Source: Skermanella pratensis
GTDB lineage: Bacteria; Pseudomonadota; Alphaproteobacteria; Azospirillales; Azospirillaceae
Assembly (NCBI RefSeq): GCF_008843145.1
Contig: NZ_CP030265.1
Location: forward strand, 5,263,001 to 5,327,000
DNA length: 64,000 nucleotides
Direction of reading: 5' to 3'
Each line of letters opens with the position of its first letter. Position 1 is the stretch's first letter. Below are positions 17,735 through 26,677 of the stretch, piece after piece. A model generated the notes under the pieces. That model saw only the letters and a list, made by a program, of their open reading frames with translations, had not been told where the DNA came from and made no database searches. The position numbers were made by a program, and so were the translations under genes.

Positions 17735-18579
17735 GGCCGGACCGCCCTGGTCACGGACGGGGCTCCCCGGGGCGATGCCGGCTGCCGCTCGGCGAACAGC
17801 ATGGTATGGATGCGGTTCTCCAGCGCCGCGAAGCCCTCGCTCTTCTCGTGGCCGAAGGCGTGGGAGTTCAGCTCGGCCTTGACCTGTCCGGGATGGGGCG
17901 ACAGCACCAGGATGCGGTTGCCGACGATGATCGCCTCCTCGATGGAGTGGGTGACGAACAGCACGGTGAACCGCACGTCGTCCCAGAGCTGCAGCAGTTC
18001 CTCCTGCATCCGGCGGCGGGTCAGCGCGTCCAGGGCGGCGAACGGCTCGTCCATCAGAAGGATTTCAGGCTCGGTCGCCATGGCGCGGGCGATGGCGACC
18101 CGCTGCTTCATGCCGCCCGACAGGGTGTGCGGGTAGGAATCCCGGAAACGGTCGAGCCCGACCTTCGCGATGTAGTCGCGCGCCCGTTCCTCCGCCTCGC
18201 GGGCCGGCACGCCGCGGGCGCGCAGCGGGAACAGCACGTTCTGAAAGACCGTCTTCCACGGCAGGAGCTGGTCGAACTCCTGGAAGACGACCATGCGGTC
18301 GGGGCCGGGGCCGCGGACCGGCGCGCCGTTCAGGCGGATGGTGCCCTCGACCGGCTTGATGAAGCCGGCTACGGCCTTCAGCAGGCTGCTCTTGCCGCAG
18401 CCGGACGGACCCAGCAGCACGAAGCGGTCGCCCCGGTGGACCTGGAAGTCGACCTGGTAGGTCGCGGTGACGAGACGCGACTCCGTCTTGTACTGGAGCG
18501 TCACGTTGTCGACGTCGAGAAGGACGCCGGGGTCGGCGTCCTGCGAGGCGAAGGGGAGAACCCGGCCCATAGCTTTCAA
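17731..18579 (-). CDS. ABC transporter ATP-binding protein, SsuB/TauB type
   Basis: 282-residue ATPase of the same importer. Walker A GPSGCGKSS, signature LSGGMKQRVAIARAMA, Walker B EILLMDEPFAALD and the switch histidine in FVTHSIEEA are all present. Start at ATG 18579 (MKAMGRV) or 9 bases later. It lies 35 bases downstream of the substrate-binding protein gene and overlaps the permease by 4 bases. Confidence 0.9.
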   Translation of the reverse strand: MKAMGRVLPFASQDADPGVLLDVDNVTLQYKTESRLVTATYQVDFQVHRGDRFVLLGPSGCGKSSLLKAVAGFIKPVEGTIRLNGAPVRGPGPDRMVVFQEFDQLLPWKTVFQNVLFPLRARGVPAREAEERARDYIAKVGLDRFRDSYPHTLSGGMKQRVAIARAMATEPEILLMDEPFAALDALTRRRMQEELLQLWDDVRFTVLFVTHSIEEAIIVGNRILVLSPHPGQVKAELNSHAFGHEKSEGFAALENRIHTMLFAERQPASPRGAPSVTRAVRP

Positions 18580-18614
18580 TGTCTCCGTCTATCTCTCAGG
18601 GTCATGTCTCGGGT

Positions 18615-19655
18615 TCAGCTTCCCGAACGGTCGTGCAGGGCGGGGAAGAACAGCTCCTGCCAAGTCGCGGGCCTGTTCTTCAGGGTGCCGACGCGGGACA
18701 TGAAATCGGTGTATTTCAGGATGTTCTGCGGCGTCGTGGAGTACTGGATCTCCGGATCGGTGATGATCCGCTGGACGAAGTCGGGCGACAGCTTGGAATT
18801 GTCGAGGCGGATATAGATCTCCGCCGCCCTGGCCGGGTTCTCCCGGATGAAGGTGCTCGCCTCGTCCATGGCCGCCAGGACCGCCTTGGCCGTCTTCGGA
18901 TTGTCCTCGACGAAGCGGCCGGTGGCCCACAGCGCGCTGAAGGAACCGGGGCCGCCCAGCACGTCGTAGGAGCTGAGCACCCGGTGGACCTTGTCGCTCT
19001 CGAGCTGCTGGTATTGGAACGGAGGGCTGGTGAAACTGCCCGTCACCTCGGTCCGGCCCGAGAGCAGGGAGATCGTCGCCTCCGGATGACTCAGCGACAC
19101 GGTCATGGTGTCGAGCTTGGCGTGCTGGCCCTCGCCGAACGCCTGCTCGGCCGCCATCTGGAGGATGATCGCCTGGTACGACAGCTTGACCGTCGGAACC
19201 GCGATCCGGTCCTTGGCCGTGAAGTCGGCGAGGGATTTCACATCCGGGCGGTTGGTATTCAGGTAGGCCGGCTGGGAATTCAACGTCGCCAGCGCCCGCA
19301 CGCCGATGTTGCTGCGGGTCTTGTCCCACAGGATCAGGAACGGCGGGATGCCGGCCGCGGCCAGATCGGCGCTGCCGGACAGCAGCGCGTCGTTGACGGC
19401 GGAGGGGCTGCCCAGCGGCGTGTATGTCGCGGTCACGTCGCCGAGGCCGGCTTCCTTGGCGTGCCTCTCCACCAGCTTCAGGTCCTGCGCCACGTAGAGC
19501 TGGAGATATCCCAGGCCGAGCTGCCGGGCGAAACGGATGGTCGAGACCTCGGCCGACGCCTGGCTGGCGACCATGCACAGGGCTGCGGCGACGCCGACTG
19601 CGATCAACCCGCGTACCGACGTGCATCCCAATCCGAAAAGCCTGTTGATCGCCAT
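18615..19655 (-). CDS. ABC transporter substrate-binding protein, SsuA/TauA/NMT1-like
   Basis: 346-residue periplasmic protein with a signal peptide (positively charged start, hydrophobic core IAVGVAAALCMVASQASA, likely cleavage after ASA near residue 35). The fold is read from IRFARQLGLGYLQLYVAQDL and the LGSPSAVNDALLSGSADLA block typical of the sulfonate/taurine/nitrate binders. First gene of the operon, so its ligand defines the pathway; candidates are organosulfonates or sulfate esters. A near-palindrome (ATTTTCCGGCT with AGCCGAAAAT) lies about 40 bases upstream and may be an operator. Confidence 0.87.
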   Translation of the reverse strand: MAINRLFGLGCTSVRGLIAVGVAAALCMVASQASAEVSTIRFARQLGLGYLQLYVAQDLKLVERHAKEAGLGDVTATYTPLGSPSAVNDALLSGSADLAAAGIPPFLILWDKTRSNIGVRALATLNSQPAYLNTNRPDVKSLADFTAKDRIAVPTVKLSYQAIILQMAAEQAFGEGQHAKLDTMTVSLSHPEATISLLSGRTEVTGSFTSPPFQYQQLESDKVHRVLSSYDVLGGPGSFSALWATGRFVEDNPKTAKAVLAAMDEASTFIRENPARAAEIYIRLDNSKLSPDFVQRIITDPEIQYSTTPQNILKYTDFMSRVGTLKNRPATWQELFFPALHDRSGS

Positions 19656-19943
19656 TTCCCTGACTCCGCTCTATTGTACATTATGAACTGATTAAATTTT
19701 CCGGCTACTCAGCCGAAAATCCGCACAATCTTATGCTCAACCATATTTGTCACATTTGATAGCTGTCAAACTAATTCATCGCCGACACGACACAGCAGGT
19801 TTTCATAGTACAATCTTAGGGTTTTCCACAATCTTCTGAAGACAGCTCTGTCCCCGAAGGCGGCTTTCGCTCGTTCCCCATGGAGAGGCGCCCCTGCGGA
19901 CAGCGGGCAGCGTCCTGAAGGACAATCAATCGGAGTGGATTCC

Positions 19944-21011
19944 ATGTCGAAATCGGCGCTCATCGTCGGTGCCGGCGGCATCGTCGGCGGAAACCTGGCC
20001 GAAAGGCTTCTGGACCGGGGCTGGACCGTCCATGGGCTGGCGCGCCGGCCGTCGTTCCGCCGGCCGGAGATCAAGCCGGTCGCCGCCGACCTGTCGAAGC
20101 CGGAGGAGACCGCGGCGGCCCTCAAGGGCCTGGACGTCAGCCACGTCTTCATTGCCGCCTGGTCGCGCCAGGCGACGGAAGCCGAGAACTGCCGCGTCAA
20201 CGGCGGAATGGTGCGCAACCTGCTGGACGCAGTCGGGTCCGCCCCCAGCCTGCAGCATGTCGCCCTGGTCACCGGGCTGAAGCACTATCTCGGGCCGTTC
20301 GAGGCCTATGGCGCCGGCGCCGTGCCGGAAACCCCGTTCCGCGAGGAGCAGGGGCGCCAGCCGGTCGAGAACTTCTACTATGCCCAGGAGGACGAGCTGT
20401 TCGCCGCATCGGCGCGGCAGGGTTTCACCTGGAGCGTCCACCGGCCGCACACCATCATCGGCTATGCGGTCGGCAACGCCATGAACATGGGCGTGACGCT
20501 GGCGGTCTACGCCACCCTCTGCCGCGAAGCCGGCCTGCCCTTCGCGTTCCCCGGTTCGCCGACGCAGTGGAGCGGCCTGACCGACATCACCGACGCGCGC
20601 CTGCTCGCCCGCCACCTGGAATGGGCCGCCACCTCGGAGGCCGGCCGCAACGAAGACTTCAACGTGGTCAACGGCGACGTCTTCCGCTGGAACTGGCTGT
20701 GGCCGCGCCTCGCGGCCCGTTTCGGAATCGAAGCGGCACCCTACCAGGGCAGCGCCCGGCCGCTCGAGCAGGCGATGGCGGACGCCGGCCCGATCTGGAG
20801 CGGGATCGCCCGGCGCCACGGGCTGGCCGAAGGCGACCTGACCCGGCTGGCGTCGTGGTGGCATACCGATGCCGACCTGGGCCGGCCGATAGAAGTGGTC
20901 ACCGACATGACCAAGAGCCGCAAGGCCGGCTTCCTGGACTACCAGAGCACGCCGGACAGCTTTTTCGACCTGTTCGCACGGCTGAAGGAGGAAAGGATCG
21001 TTCCGGGCTGA
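19944..21011 (+). CDS. PRISE-like extended SDR reductase
   Basis: 355-residue NAD(P)H-dependent reductase of the extended SDR superfamily. The nucleotide motif is GAGGIVGGN near the N-terminus; the domain continues through VSHVFIAAWSRQ and ENFYYAQEDELF, with the Tyr-based active site in FYYAQ, as in the progesterone 5-beta-reductase/iridoid synthase-like (PRISE) proteins that reduce activated C=C bonds. ATG 19944 has CGGAG 8 bases upstream. Divergent from the tauABCD-like operon across 288 bases that hold no other gene, so shared regulation is plausible; bacterial substrates of this group are mostly unknown. Confidence 0.8.
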   Translation: MSKSALIVGAGGIVGGNLAERLLDRGWTVHGLARRPSFRRPEIKPVAADLSKPEETAAALKGLDVSHVFIAAWSRQATEAENCRVNGGMVRNLLDAVGSAPSLQHVALVTGLKHYLGPFEAYGAGAVPETPFREEQGRQPVENFYYAQEDELFAASARQGFTWSVHRPHTIIGYAVGNAMNMGVTLAVYATLCREAGLPFAFPGSPTQWSGLTDITDARLLARHLEWAATSEAGRNEDFNVVNGDVFRWNWLWPRLAARFGIEAAPYQGSARPLEQAMADAGPIWSGIARRHGLAEGDLTRLASWWHTDADLGRPIEVVTDMTKSRKAGFLDYQSTPDSFFDLFARLKEERIVPG

Positions 21012-21038
21012 TTGGCCTCCGGGTACAGGGCGCCGCCG

Positions 21039-22790
21039 TCAGAACGGCCAGACGCGGGGGATGATCAGCAGGGACAGTCCGACGACGATCAAGTCCAGCG
21101 GCAGTCCCACGCGCCAGAAGTCGCCGAACCGGTAGCCGCCCGGCCCCAGGATGATCGAGTTGTTGTGGTGCCCGAAGGGGGTCAGGAAATCGCACGATGC
21201 GCCGATCGCCACCGCCATCAGGAAGGCGTCGGGCGACACGCCGAGCTGACGCGCGATGCTGATCACCACCGGGGCCATGATCACCACGGTCGCGGTGTTG
21301 TTCAGCACGGGCGTCACCACCATGGTGGCGATCAGGACCACCGCGAGCATGCCCATGGCGCCGGTCTGGGGCGCCAGCATGATCACGGCGTCGCCGATCC
21401 GGTCGGCGAGGCCCGTCGTCTGGACCGCCGTGCCGAGCGGGATCATGGCTCCCAGCAGCACGATCACCGGCCAGTCGACGCTCTCGTACAGCGTCGTCGG
21501 GCGGATGATGCGAGTGGCGAGCATCAGGATGACGGCGCAGGCGAAGGCCACCGCCGCCGAGGCGAGGTCGAAGGCGGCGACCGCCACCGCGGCGCCGAAC
21601 ACCGGCAAGGCCAGGAGAGTGCGCTGCGGCTCGAACTCCAGCTTGCGGTCGGCCAGCGGGACGCAGCCCAGTTCGGCCATGGCCTCGGCGACGGTGTCGC
21701 GGTCGCCGTCCAGCAGCAGGATGTCGCCGGCGCTCAGGCTGGCGTCGCGCAGCCGCCCCTCGAACCGGCGGCCCTGCCGGGATACCGCGACCAGGTTGAC
21801 GCCCCAGCGCTCCCGCAGGTCCAGGGACAGGGCGCTGCTGCCCTGGATCAGGGCGTTGGGCGCCACTATCGCCTCGGTCAGGACCAGCTGCCGCCCGCCG
21901 CCCCCCTGAGCCACCAGGGCGAAGCCCTCCAGTTCGACCAGTTGCCGCAGGGTGGCGGTGTCGGTCTCCAGCAGCACCACGTCGCCGGACTGGAAGCTGA
22001 CGGTTCCGGGCCGCGCGAATACCCGGCGGCGGTCGCGGATGATGCCGATCACGCTGGCGCCGCGCTCAGCCTCCAGATGCTCGACCTTGCGTCCGGCCCA
22101 GGGCGAGCCGGGCCGTACCAGGGCTTCGGTCACGTAGTCGCTGACCCGGAAACGGTCGATGTCGTCGCGCGCCACACCCCGGTCGCGGGGGATCAGCCGC
22201 CAGCCCACCAACGCCAGGTACGCCACCCCGGCGACGCCGACCGTCAATCCCACCGGCAGGAAATCGAACATCAGGAAGCGGGAGCCGGTGGCGTCGGCCC
22301 GGAAAGCCGAGATCAGCAGGTTGGGCGGCGTCCCGATCAGCGTGCTCATGCCGCCCAGCAGGGTCGCGAAGGACAGCGGCATCAGCAGCATGCCGGGCGG
22401 GTAGCCGTTCCGCCGGGCGGTGGACAGCGCGATCGGCATCAGCAGGGCCAGGGCCCCGACATTGTTCATGAAGGCCGACAGGCCGGCACCCAAGGCGCAG
22501 ATCGCGGCTACGTGGCCGGCCGGGCCGCCGGCCAGCGCCGTGCAGCGGCGCGCCACCTCGTCCACCACGCCGGTCCGCCCCAGCGTGCGGGTGATCACGA
22601 GGACCATGGCGACGGTCACCACGGCCGGATTGCTGAAGCCGGCGAAGGCGGCCTCCGGCGGGATCAATCCGACCAGGACGCAGGTCATCAGGCTCGTCAT
22701 GGCGACGATGTCGAAGCGCCAGCGGTCGAGGATGAACACCCCGAGCGTTGCCCCCAGCACCGCCAGGAGCACCGCCTGGTCCCATGTCAT
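21039..22790 (-). CDS. SLC13-family permease with TrkA-C domains
   Basis: 583-residue inner-membrane ion symporter/antiporter-like protein. The N-terminal half has TM segments and the family motif region (GLSAFMNNVGALALLMPIA, STLIGTPPNLLIS); two RCK_C/TrkA-C domains sit in the centre (about 200-385); the second TM half includes TPVLNNTATVVIMAP and FLTPFGHHNNSI. Such proteins carry sulfate, dicarboxylates or similar anions. The Rrf2-type regulator gene lies 27 bases upstream on the same strand and is probably co-transcribed. Confidence 0.87.
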   Translation of the reverse strand: MTWDQAVLLAVLGATLGVFILDRWRFDIVAMTSLMTCVLVGLIPPEAAFAGFSNPAVVTVAMVLVITRTLGRTGVVDEVARRCTALAGGPAGHVAAICALGAGLSAFMNNVGALALLMPIALSTARRNGYPPGMLLMPLSFATLLGGMSTLIGTPPNLLISAFRADATGSRFLMFDFLPVGLTVGVAGVAYLALVGWRLIPRDRGVARDDIDRFRVSDYVTEALVRPGSPWAGRKVEHLEAERGASVIGIIRDRRRVFARPGTVSFQSGDVVLLETDTATLRQLVELEGFALVAQGGGGRQLVLTEAIVAPNALIQGSSALSLDLRERWGVNLVAVSRQGRRFEGRLRDASLSAGDILLLDGDRDTVAEAMAELGCVPLADRKLEFEPQRTLLALPVFGAAVAVAAFDLASAAVAFACAVILMLATRIIRPTTLYESVDWPVIVLLGAMIPLGTAVQTTGLADRIGDAVIMLAPQTGAMGMLAVVLIATMVVTPVLNNTATVVIMAPVVISIARQLGVSPDAFLMAVAIGASCDFLTPFGHHNNSIILGPGGYRFGDFWRVGLPLDLIVVGLSLLIIPRVWPF

Positions 22791-22817
22791 GATGGAGATT
22801 CCGCCGGGCCGGGCCGG

Positions 22818-23327
22818 CTACCCGGCGCTGCGCAGCAGTTCCCGGGCATCGCCGGCGCCCTGGAGCGCCCGGGCCAGGGTCATCCCGTCCAGGATTTCGG
22901 TCGTCGCGTCATGCACCTTGGCGAAGACCTTGCGGACGGCGCACCGCTCCTCGTCGACGCACTCCTCGCAGCGGCGATAGGCCATGCGGCTGAGACAGGG
23001 CAGCGGCGCCAGCGGGCCGTCGATGATGCGGACGATCTCGCCGAAGGAAATCCTGTCCGCCGGCTTCAGCAACGCATAGCCGCCGTTCTTGCCGCGCCAG
23101 CTCTGCACCACGCCCTGGTGCTTGAGGTCCAGCAGGATCTGTTCGAGAAAGCGCTTGGGCAGCCGCTGCCGCTCGGCGATGTCGCCGATCATCAGAGACT
23201 GGCCCTCGTCCAGTTCGGCGAGCACCAGCAAGGCCTGCAATGCGTACTTGGCTTTCTGGGACAGCAACTCCCGGTTCCCCTGGCTTCGGCTGGAATGCGG
23301 CCGCCGCGCGGGACGGCCTATTTTCAT
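22818..23327 (-). CDS. Rrf2-family transcriptional regulator
   Basis: Winged-helix regulator of the Rrf2/IscR/CymR group: SQKAKYALQALLVLAEL, IAERQRLPKRFLEQIL and the wing WRGKNGGYALLKP. Four cysteines (Cys111, 120, 123, 129 from the 23327 start) cluster in the region where IscR-type proteins bind an Fe-S cluster, so redox or sulfur sensing is plausible. Most relatives begin at or near LSQKAKYAL, so a TTG at 23267 may be the true start and the Arg-rich 20-residue lead spurious. Together with the SLC13 permease this suggests control of sulfur-anion uptake. Confidence 0.85.
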   Translation of the reverse strand: MKIGRPARRPHSSRSQGNRELLSQKAKYALQALLVLAELDEGQSLMIGDIAERQRLPKRFLEQILLDLKHQGVVQSWRGKNGGYALLKPADRISFGEIVRIIDGPLAPLPCLSRMAYRRCEECVDEERCAVRKVFAKVHDATTEILDGMTLARALQGAGDARELLRSAG

Positions 23328-23423
23328 TATGGAATATAGTGCGGCGCATCCAACGCTGCAAATCGGAGGGATCAGCGGTTTCAGCCGATAAGATGCAGAT
23401 GCGTCACGGTTTCGGGTGGATTC

Positions 23424-24011
23424 TCATCCAGCGAACGCCGAGCCCGAGATGATGACGGCGAACAGGCCCAGAACGCCGGCGCTCACCCGCTGCACCCAGC
23501 GCCTCCGGGAGGGGCCGGCCGCTCCGGCGGTCAGACAGGCGCCGATGGTGATCCAGCAGCCCGCGAGCAGGACGATCAGGCCGACCAGCCCCGTCAGATA
23601 GGGGACCGCAGCCGCGAACGCGCCGCTTGCCAGGTGCGGCACGACGGTGAAGGCGAGCACCAGCGCCTTGGGGTTCAGCAGGGTCGTGACGTACACCCGC
23701 GCGAAGGGGACGGGCTGTACCTCCACGCCGTCCAGCACCGCGTTCCAGTGGCGCCACGCCAGGTACGCGAGATAGGTGCCGCACAGGACGCGCAGCGCCG
23801 TATCGAAGAGCGGCCATGACTGCGTGGCGGGTCCCAGCACCGCCGCCAGCACGAGAATCGAGCAGAGATATCCCGCCGCCTCGGCGAGGATCAGGGGCAG
23901 CGAACGCCTGAAGCCGACCGTGGCGCCCGACGCGGCGAGCAGCGTGTTGGTCGGGCCGGGCGTGGCCAGCAGGCCGATAACCGCCAGGACGAAAGCGATC
24001 GGTTCCGTCAT
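23424..24011 (-). CDS. LysE/RhtB-family exporter
   Basis: 195-residue amino-acid or metabolite exporter with about six helices. The family signature is at the N-terminus (LLATPGPTNTLLAASGATVGFRRSLP) with TLLNPKALVLAF in the middle. ATG 24011 (MTEPIAF) matches the family N-terminus; the frame stays open 15 codons further upstream. Monocistronic; substrate unknown. Confidence 0.88.
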   Translation of the reverse strand: MTEPIAFVLAVIGLLATPGPTNTLLAASGATVGFRRSLPLILAEAAGYLCSILVLAAVLGPATQSWPLFDTALRVLCGTYLAYLAWRHWNAVLDGVEVQPVPFARVYVTTLLNPKALVLAFTVVPHLASGAFAAAVPYLTGLVGLIVLLAGCWITIGACLTAGAAGPSRRRWVQRVSAGVLGLFAVIISGSAFAG

Positions 24012-24162
24012 GCGCCATTCCTCTGCGACCGGGTGATTGTTCCCGCGGCGCACCATCCATGATTCCGGTTTTGCGGACCAGAGGAATCCGCATCCGGGAA
24101 CGCGGAACGCCGACTACCCCCAAATCAAGTCGGAACCGCCGGTGAAGGACGATGTTTACCTG

Positions 24163-24196
24163 CCACCTCTTGTGAAAATACCACCTCTTGTGAAAA
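24163..24196. repeat. Tandem 18-bp direct repeat before the RlpA-like gene
   Basis: CCACCTCTTGTGAAAA occurs at 24163-24178 and again at 24181-24196, an 18-base period, ending 13 bases before the ATG at 24210. Two direct copies here suggest an operator or a recent slippage duplication; the second copy also brings AAGG near the start codon. Confidence 0.55.
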
Positions 24197-24209
24197 GGCA
24201 GAATTCGGC

Positions 24210-24731
24210 ATGCGGACGACCGTGGTTTCGTTTTTCGTTGCTTTCGGGTTGATCGGGCCGCTGATCGGTACCGCCCCTGCCGTCGCCGAGGACGAGCCCG
24301 CGGCCGGGGATTCGGTCGTGATCGAAGGCGAAGCCTCGTTCTACGGCGGCAAGTTCAACGGCCGCAAGACCGCCAACGGCGAGACGTTCAACGAGAACAA
24401 GATGACCGCCGCCTCCAAGGAACTGCCGCTGGGTTCGACGGCGACGGTGACGCACGAGGAGAGCGGCAAGTCGGTCGACGTCAAGATCAACGACCGCGGC
24501 CCCTATGTGGACGGACGGGTGCTCGACCTGTCGAAAGGGGCGGCGAAGAAGCTGGACATGATCGACGACGGCACCGCGCCGGTCCGGATCGAGGCCGATC
24601 CGGACAAGCAGCCCAACGACAAGGTTCGCGAAAAGGTCGAGGACTTGGCCGAGAAGAAGAACGCCGCCGAGAAGAAGAACGCCGCCGGGGAAAAGGAAAC
24701 CGGGGGCAAGGAAACCGCCAAGGCCGACTGA
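24210..24731 (+). CDS. RlpA-like double-psi beta-barrel protein
   Basis: 173-residue exported protein. Signal peptide residues 1-26 (hydrophobic core VVSFFVAFGLIGPLIGTAPAVA). The RlpA barrel follows: GEASFYGGKFNGRKTANGE, then KMTAASKELPLGSTATVT and VKINDRGPYVDGRVLDLS, retaining the Asp in NDRGP that RlpA lytic transglycosylases use. The tail is charged with an imperfect EKKNAAEKKNAAGEK repeat, possibly a cell-wall tether. There is no SPOR domain, unlike E. coli RlpA, so septal targeting is doubtful. Preceded by a tandem repeat. Confidence 0.85.
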   Translation: MRTTVVSFFVAFGLIGPLIGTAPAVAEDEPAAGDSVVIEGEASFYGGKFNGRKTANGETFNENKMTAASKELPLGSTATVTHEESGKSVDVKINDRGPYVDGRVLDLSKGAAKKLDMIDDGTAPVRIEADPDKQPNDKVREKVEDLAEKKNAAEKKNAAGEKETGGKETAKAD

Positions 24732-24756
24732 TCGGCCGAGGCGGGTTCCCGCAGGG

Positions 24757-25689
24757 TCAGAACGCGACCTGGTCGCCGCCCTTGAGCGCCAGGATCTCGC
24801 GCGCCTCCGCGGCGGTCGCGACCTCCAGGCCCAACCCCTCCAGGATGCCCCTGACCCGGCGGACCTGGACGGCGTTGCTCTCGGCCAGCTTGCCGGGACC
24901 GTCCCACAGGCTGTCCTCCAGCCCGACCCGGACATTGGCGCCCATGGCGGCGGCCATGGCGGCGATCGGCATCTGGTTGCGCCCGGCCCCCAGGACCGAC
25001 CAGCGGTAATCGTCGCCGAACAGCCGGTCCGCCGTCCGTTTCATGTGAAGCACGTCCTCGGGATGCGGGCCTATGCCGCCGAGCAGGCCGAACACGGTCT
25101 GGACGAACAGCGGCCCCTTGACCAGCCCCCGGTCGCGGAAATGGGCGAGGTTGTAGAGGTGCGAGACGTCGTAGCACTCGAACTCGAACCGGGTGCCGTT
25201 CTCGGTGCAGGTCTTCAGGACATACTCGATGTCGCTGAAGGTGTTCTTGAACACCAGGTCGCGGCTGTTCTCCAGGTGCTGCCGCTCCCACTCGAACTTG
25301 AAATCCTTGAAGCGGTTCAGCATCGGGTACAGGCCGAAATTCATCGAGCCCATGTTGAGCGACGCCACCTCCGGGTGGAGCGTCGCCGCCGGGCGGACCC
25401 GCTCCTCCACCGTCATGTAGGGGGCGCCGCCGGTGGTCAGGTTGATCACGCAGTCGGTCCGCTGCTTGATCACCTTCAGGAAGGGCTGGAACGCCTCCGG
25501 ACTCTGGTCCGGCTTGCCGGTCTCCGGGTTGCGGGCATGCAGGTGGACGATCGCTGCACCGGCCTCCGCGGCACCGATCGCGGCGTCGGCGATCTCCTCC
25601 GGCGTGACCGGCAGGTGCGGCGACATGGACGGGGTATGGATCGCACCGGTGACGGCGCAGGTGATGATGACCTTGCGGGACTGTGCCAT
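24757..25689 (-). CDS. Beta-keto acid cleavage enzyme (BKACE, DUF849)
   Basis: 310-residue Zn-dependent TIM-barrel enzyme. BKACE proteins condense a beta-keto acid with acetyl-CoA and split it to acetoacetate plus a new CoA ester. Zinc ligands are visible as His49 and His51 in IVHLHARNP; LTTGGAP and GLEDSLW also match the family. Last gene of a three-gene operon with a hydroxyacyl-CoA-type dehydrogenase and an SDR, which could supply the keto acid. The order recalls carnitine and 3-hydroxy acid degradation, but the substrate is not determined. Confidence 0.88.
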   Translation of the reverse strand: MAQSRKVIITCAVTGAIHTPSMSPHLPVTPEEIADAAIGAAEAGAAIVHLHARNPETGKPDQSPEAFQPFLKVIKQRTDCVINLTTGGAPYMTVEERVRPAATLHPEVASLNMGSMNFGLYPMLNRFKDFKFEWERQHLENSRDLVFKNTFSDIEYVLKTCTENGTRFEFECYDVSHLYNLAHFRDRGLVKGPLFVQTVFGLLGGIGPHPEDVLHMKRTADRLFGDDYRWSVLGAGRNQMPIAAMAAAMGANVRVGLEDSLWDGPGKLAESNAVQVRRVRGILEGLGLEVATAAEAREILALKGGDQVAF

Positions 25690-25705
25690 GTCTGTCGTTT
25701 CCTCC

Positions 25706-26656
25706 TCAGTTTCCGAAGTCCGATGCGGCCTTGCGCTTGTGCCGGCTCAGCGCCATCAGGCGCCGGTCGCGCCAGCGCTGGCGATCGCCCAGCTTCTCCT
25801 GCGGGACGCGCTCGCGGCGCTGGCGCTCGACCGTGTCGAGCACCTCGCCGGTCCAGTCGGCGCGGCGCTGCATCGATTTGTAGAGCCGCTCGTACAGCCC
25901 GCCGTAGCGGGAGACGTAGTCGCGGACGCCGCCGGGCGCGTTGAGGTCGATCGTCTCGAACGGGCCGATGAAGGACCAGCGCAGCGCCAGGCCTTCGCGC
26001 AATCCCACATCGACGTCCTCGACCGTGCAATAGCCGTCGGCGACCAGCCGGAACGCCTCCTCCAGCAGCGCGCCCTGGAGCCGGTTCATGACGAAGCCGT
26101 CCAGCTCGCGCGACATCACGATGGGCGACTGGCCGATCGCGTGCATGATCTCCTCGGCGCGCTTCATCGCCTCGGGCGTGGTCCAGGGGGCCGGAACCAG
26201 CTCGACCGCCGGGATCAGGTAGGGCGGATTGATCGGGTGCGCGACCAGGCAGCGGCCCCGCCCCTCCAGCGCCTCGGTGAAGGCCGACGGCACGATGCCG
26301 GAGGTCGAACTGGCGCAGACCGCCCCGGCGGGTGCCAGCGGATCGATCGACGCCCACACCTCGCGCTTGATCTCGACGATCTCGGGCGTGTTCTCCTGCA
26401 CCCAGGAGGTGCCGTCGAGCGCCTCGGCCAAGGTTTTGGCGACGCCGACCCGCCCGCCGACCTCGGCCGCGGACTGGCCGTTCAGCAGGTCCTCGGACGC
26501 CAGGTCCTCCAGCAGGGCCAGGGTGGTGGCGCGGCTGGCCTCGGCCGCCCCGTCGGCCTGGTCCCACATCACCACGTCCCAGCCGGCGCGTGCGAAGGCG
26601 ATGGCCCAGGAACGGCCGATCAGGCCGGACCCGACGATGGATGCCCGTTGGTTCAT
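25706..26656 (-). CDS. 3-hydroxyacyl-CoA dehydrogenase-like protein, lambda-crystallin type
   Basis: 316-residue NAD-dependent dehydrogenase. Rossmann motif VGSGLIGRSWAIAFARAGW at the N-terminus; SSTSGIVPS and GHP-like AHPINPPYLIPAVELV form the active region; the C-terminal domain has LRWSFIGPFETIDLNAPGG. That last block matches lambda-crystallin/L-gulonate 3-dehydrogenase better than L-carnitine dehydrogenase. Likely oxidises a 3-hydroxy acid to the 3-keto acid cleaved by the neighbouring BKACE, 16 bases downstream. Confidence 0.86.
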   Translation of the reverse strand: MNQRASIVGSGLIGRSWAIAFARAGWDVVMWDQADGAAEASRATTLALLEDLASEDLLNGQSAAEVGGRVGVAKTLAEALDGTSWVQENTPEIVEIKREVWASIDPLAPAGAVCASSTSGIVPSAFTEALEGRGRCLVAHPINPPYLIPAVELVPAPWTTPEAMKRAEEIMHAIGQSPIVMSRELDGFVMNRLQGALLEEAFRLVADGYCTVEDVDVGLREGLALRWSFIGPFETIDLNAPGGVRDYVSRYGGLYERLYKSMQRRADWTGEVLDTVERQRRERVPQEKLGDRQRWRDRRLMALSRHKRKAASDFGN

Positions 26657-26677
26657 CAGCTTGTCCTCAGCTCTTGA

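Noticed and set aside
24037-24252. Small plus-strand frame with a PPLVK repeat
   Set aside because: The repeat comes from the 18-bp DNA duplication; the frame runs into the RlpA-like gene in another phase without a ribosome site.
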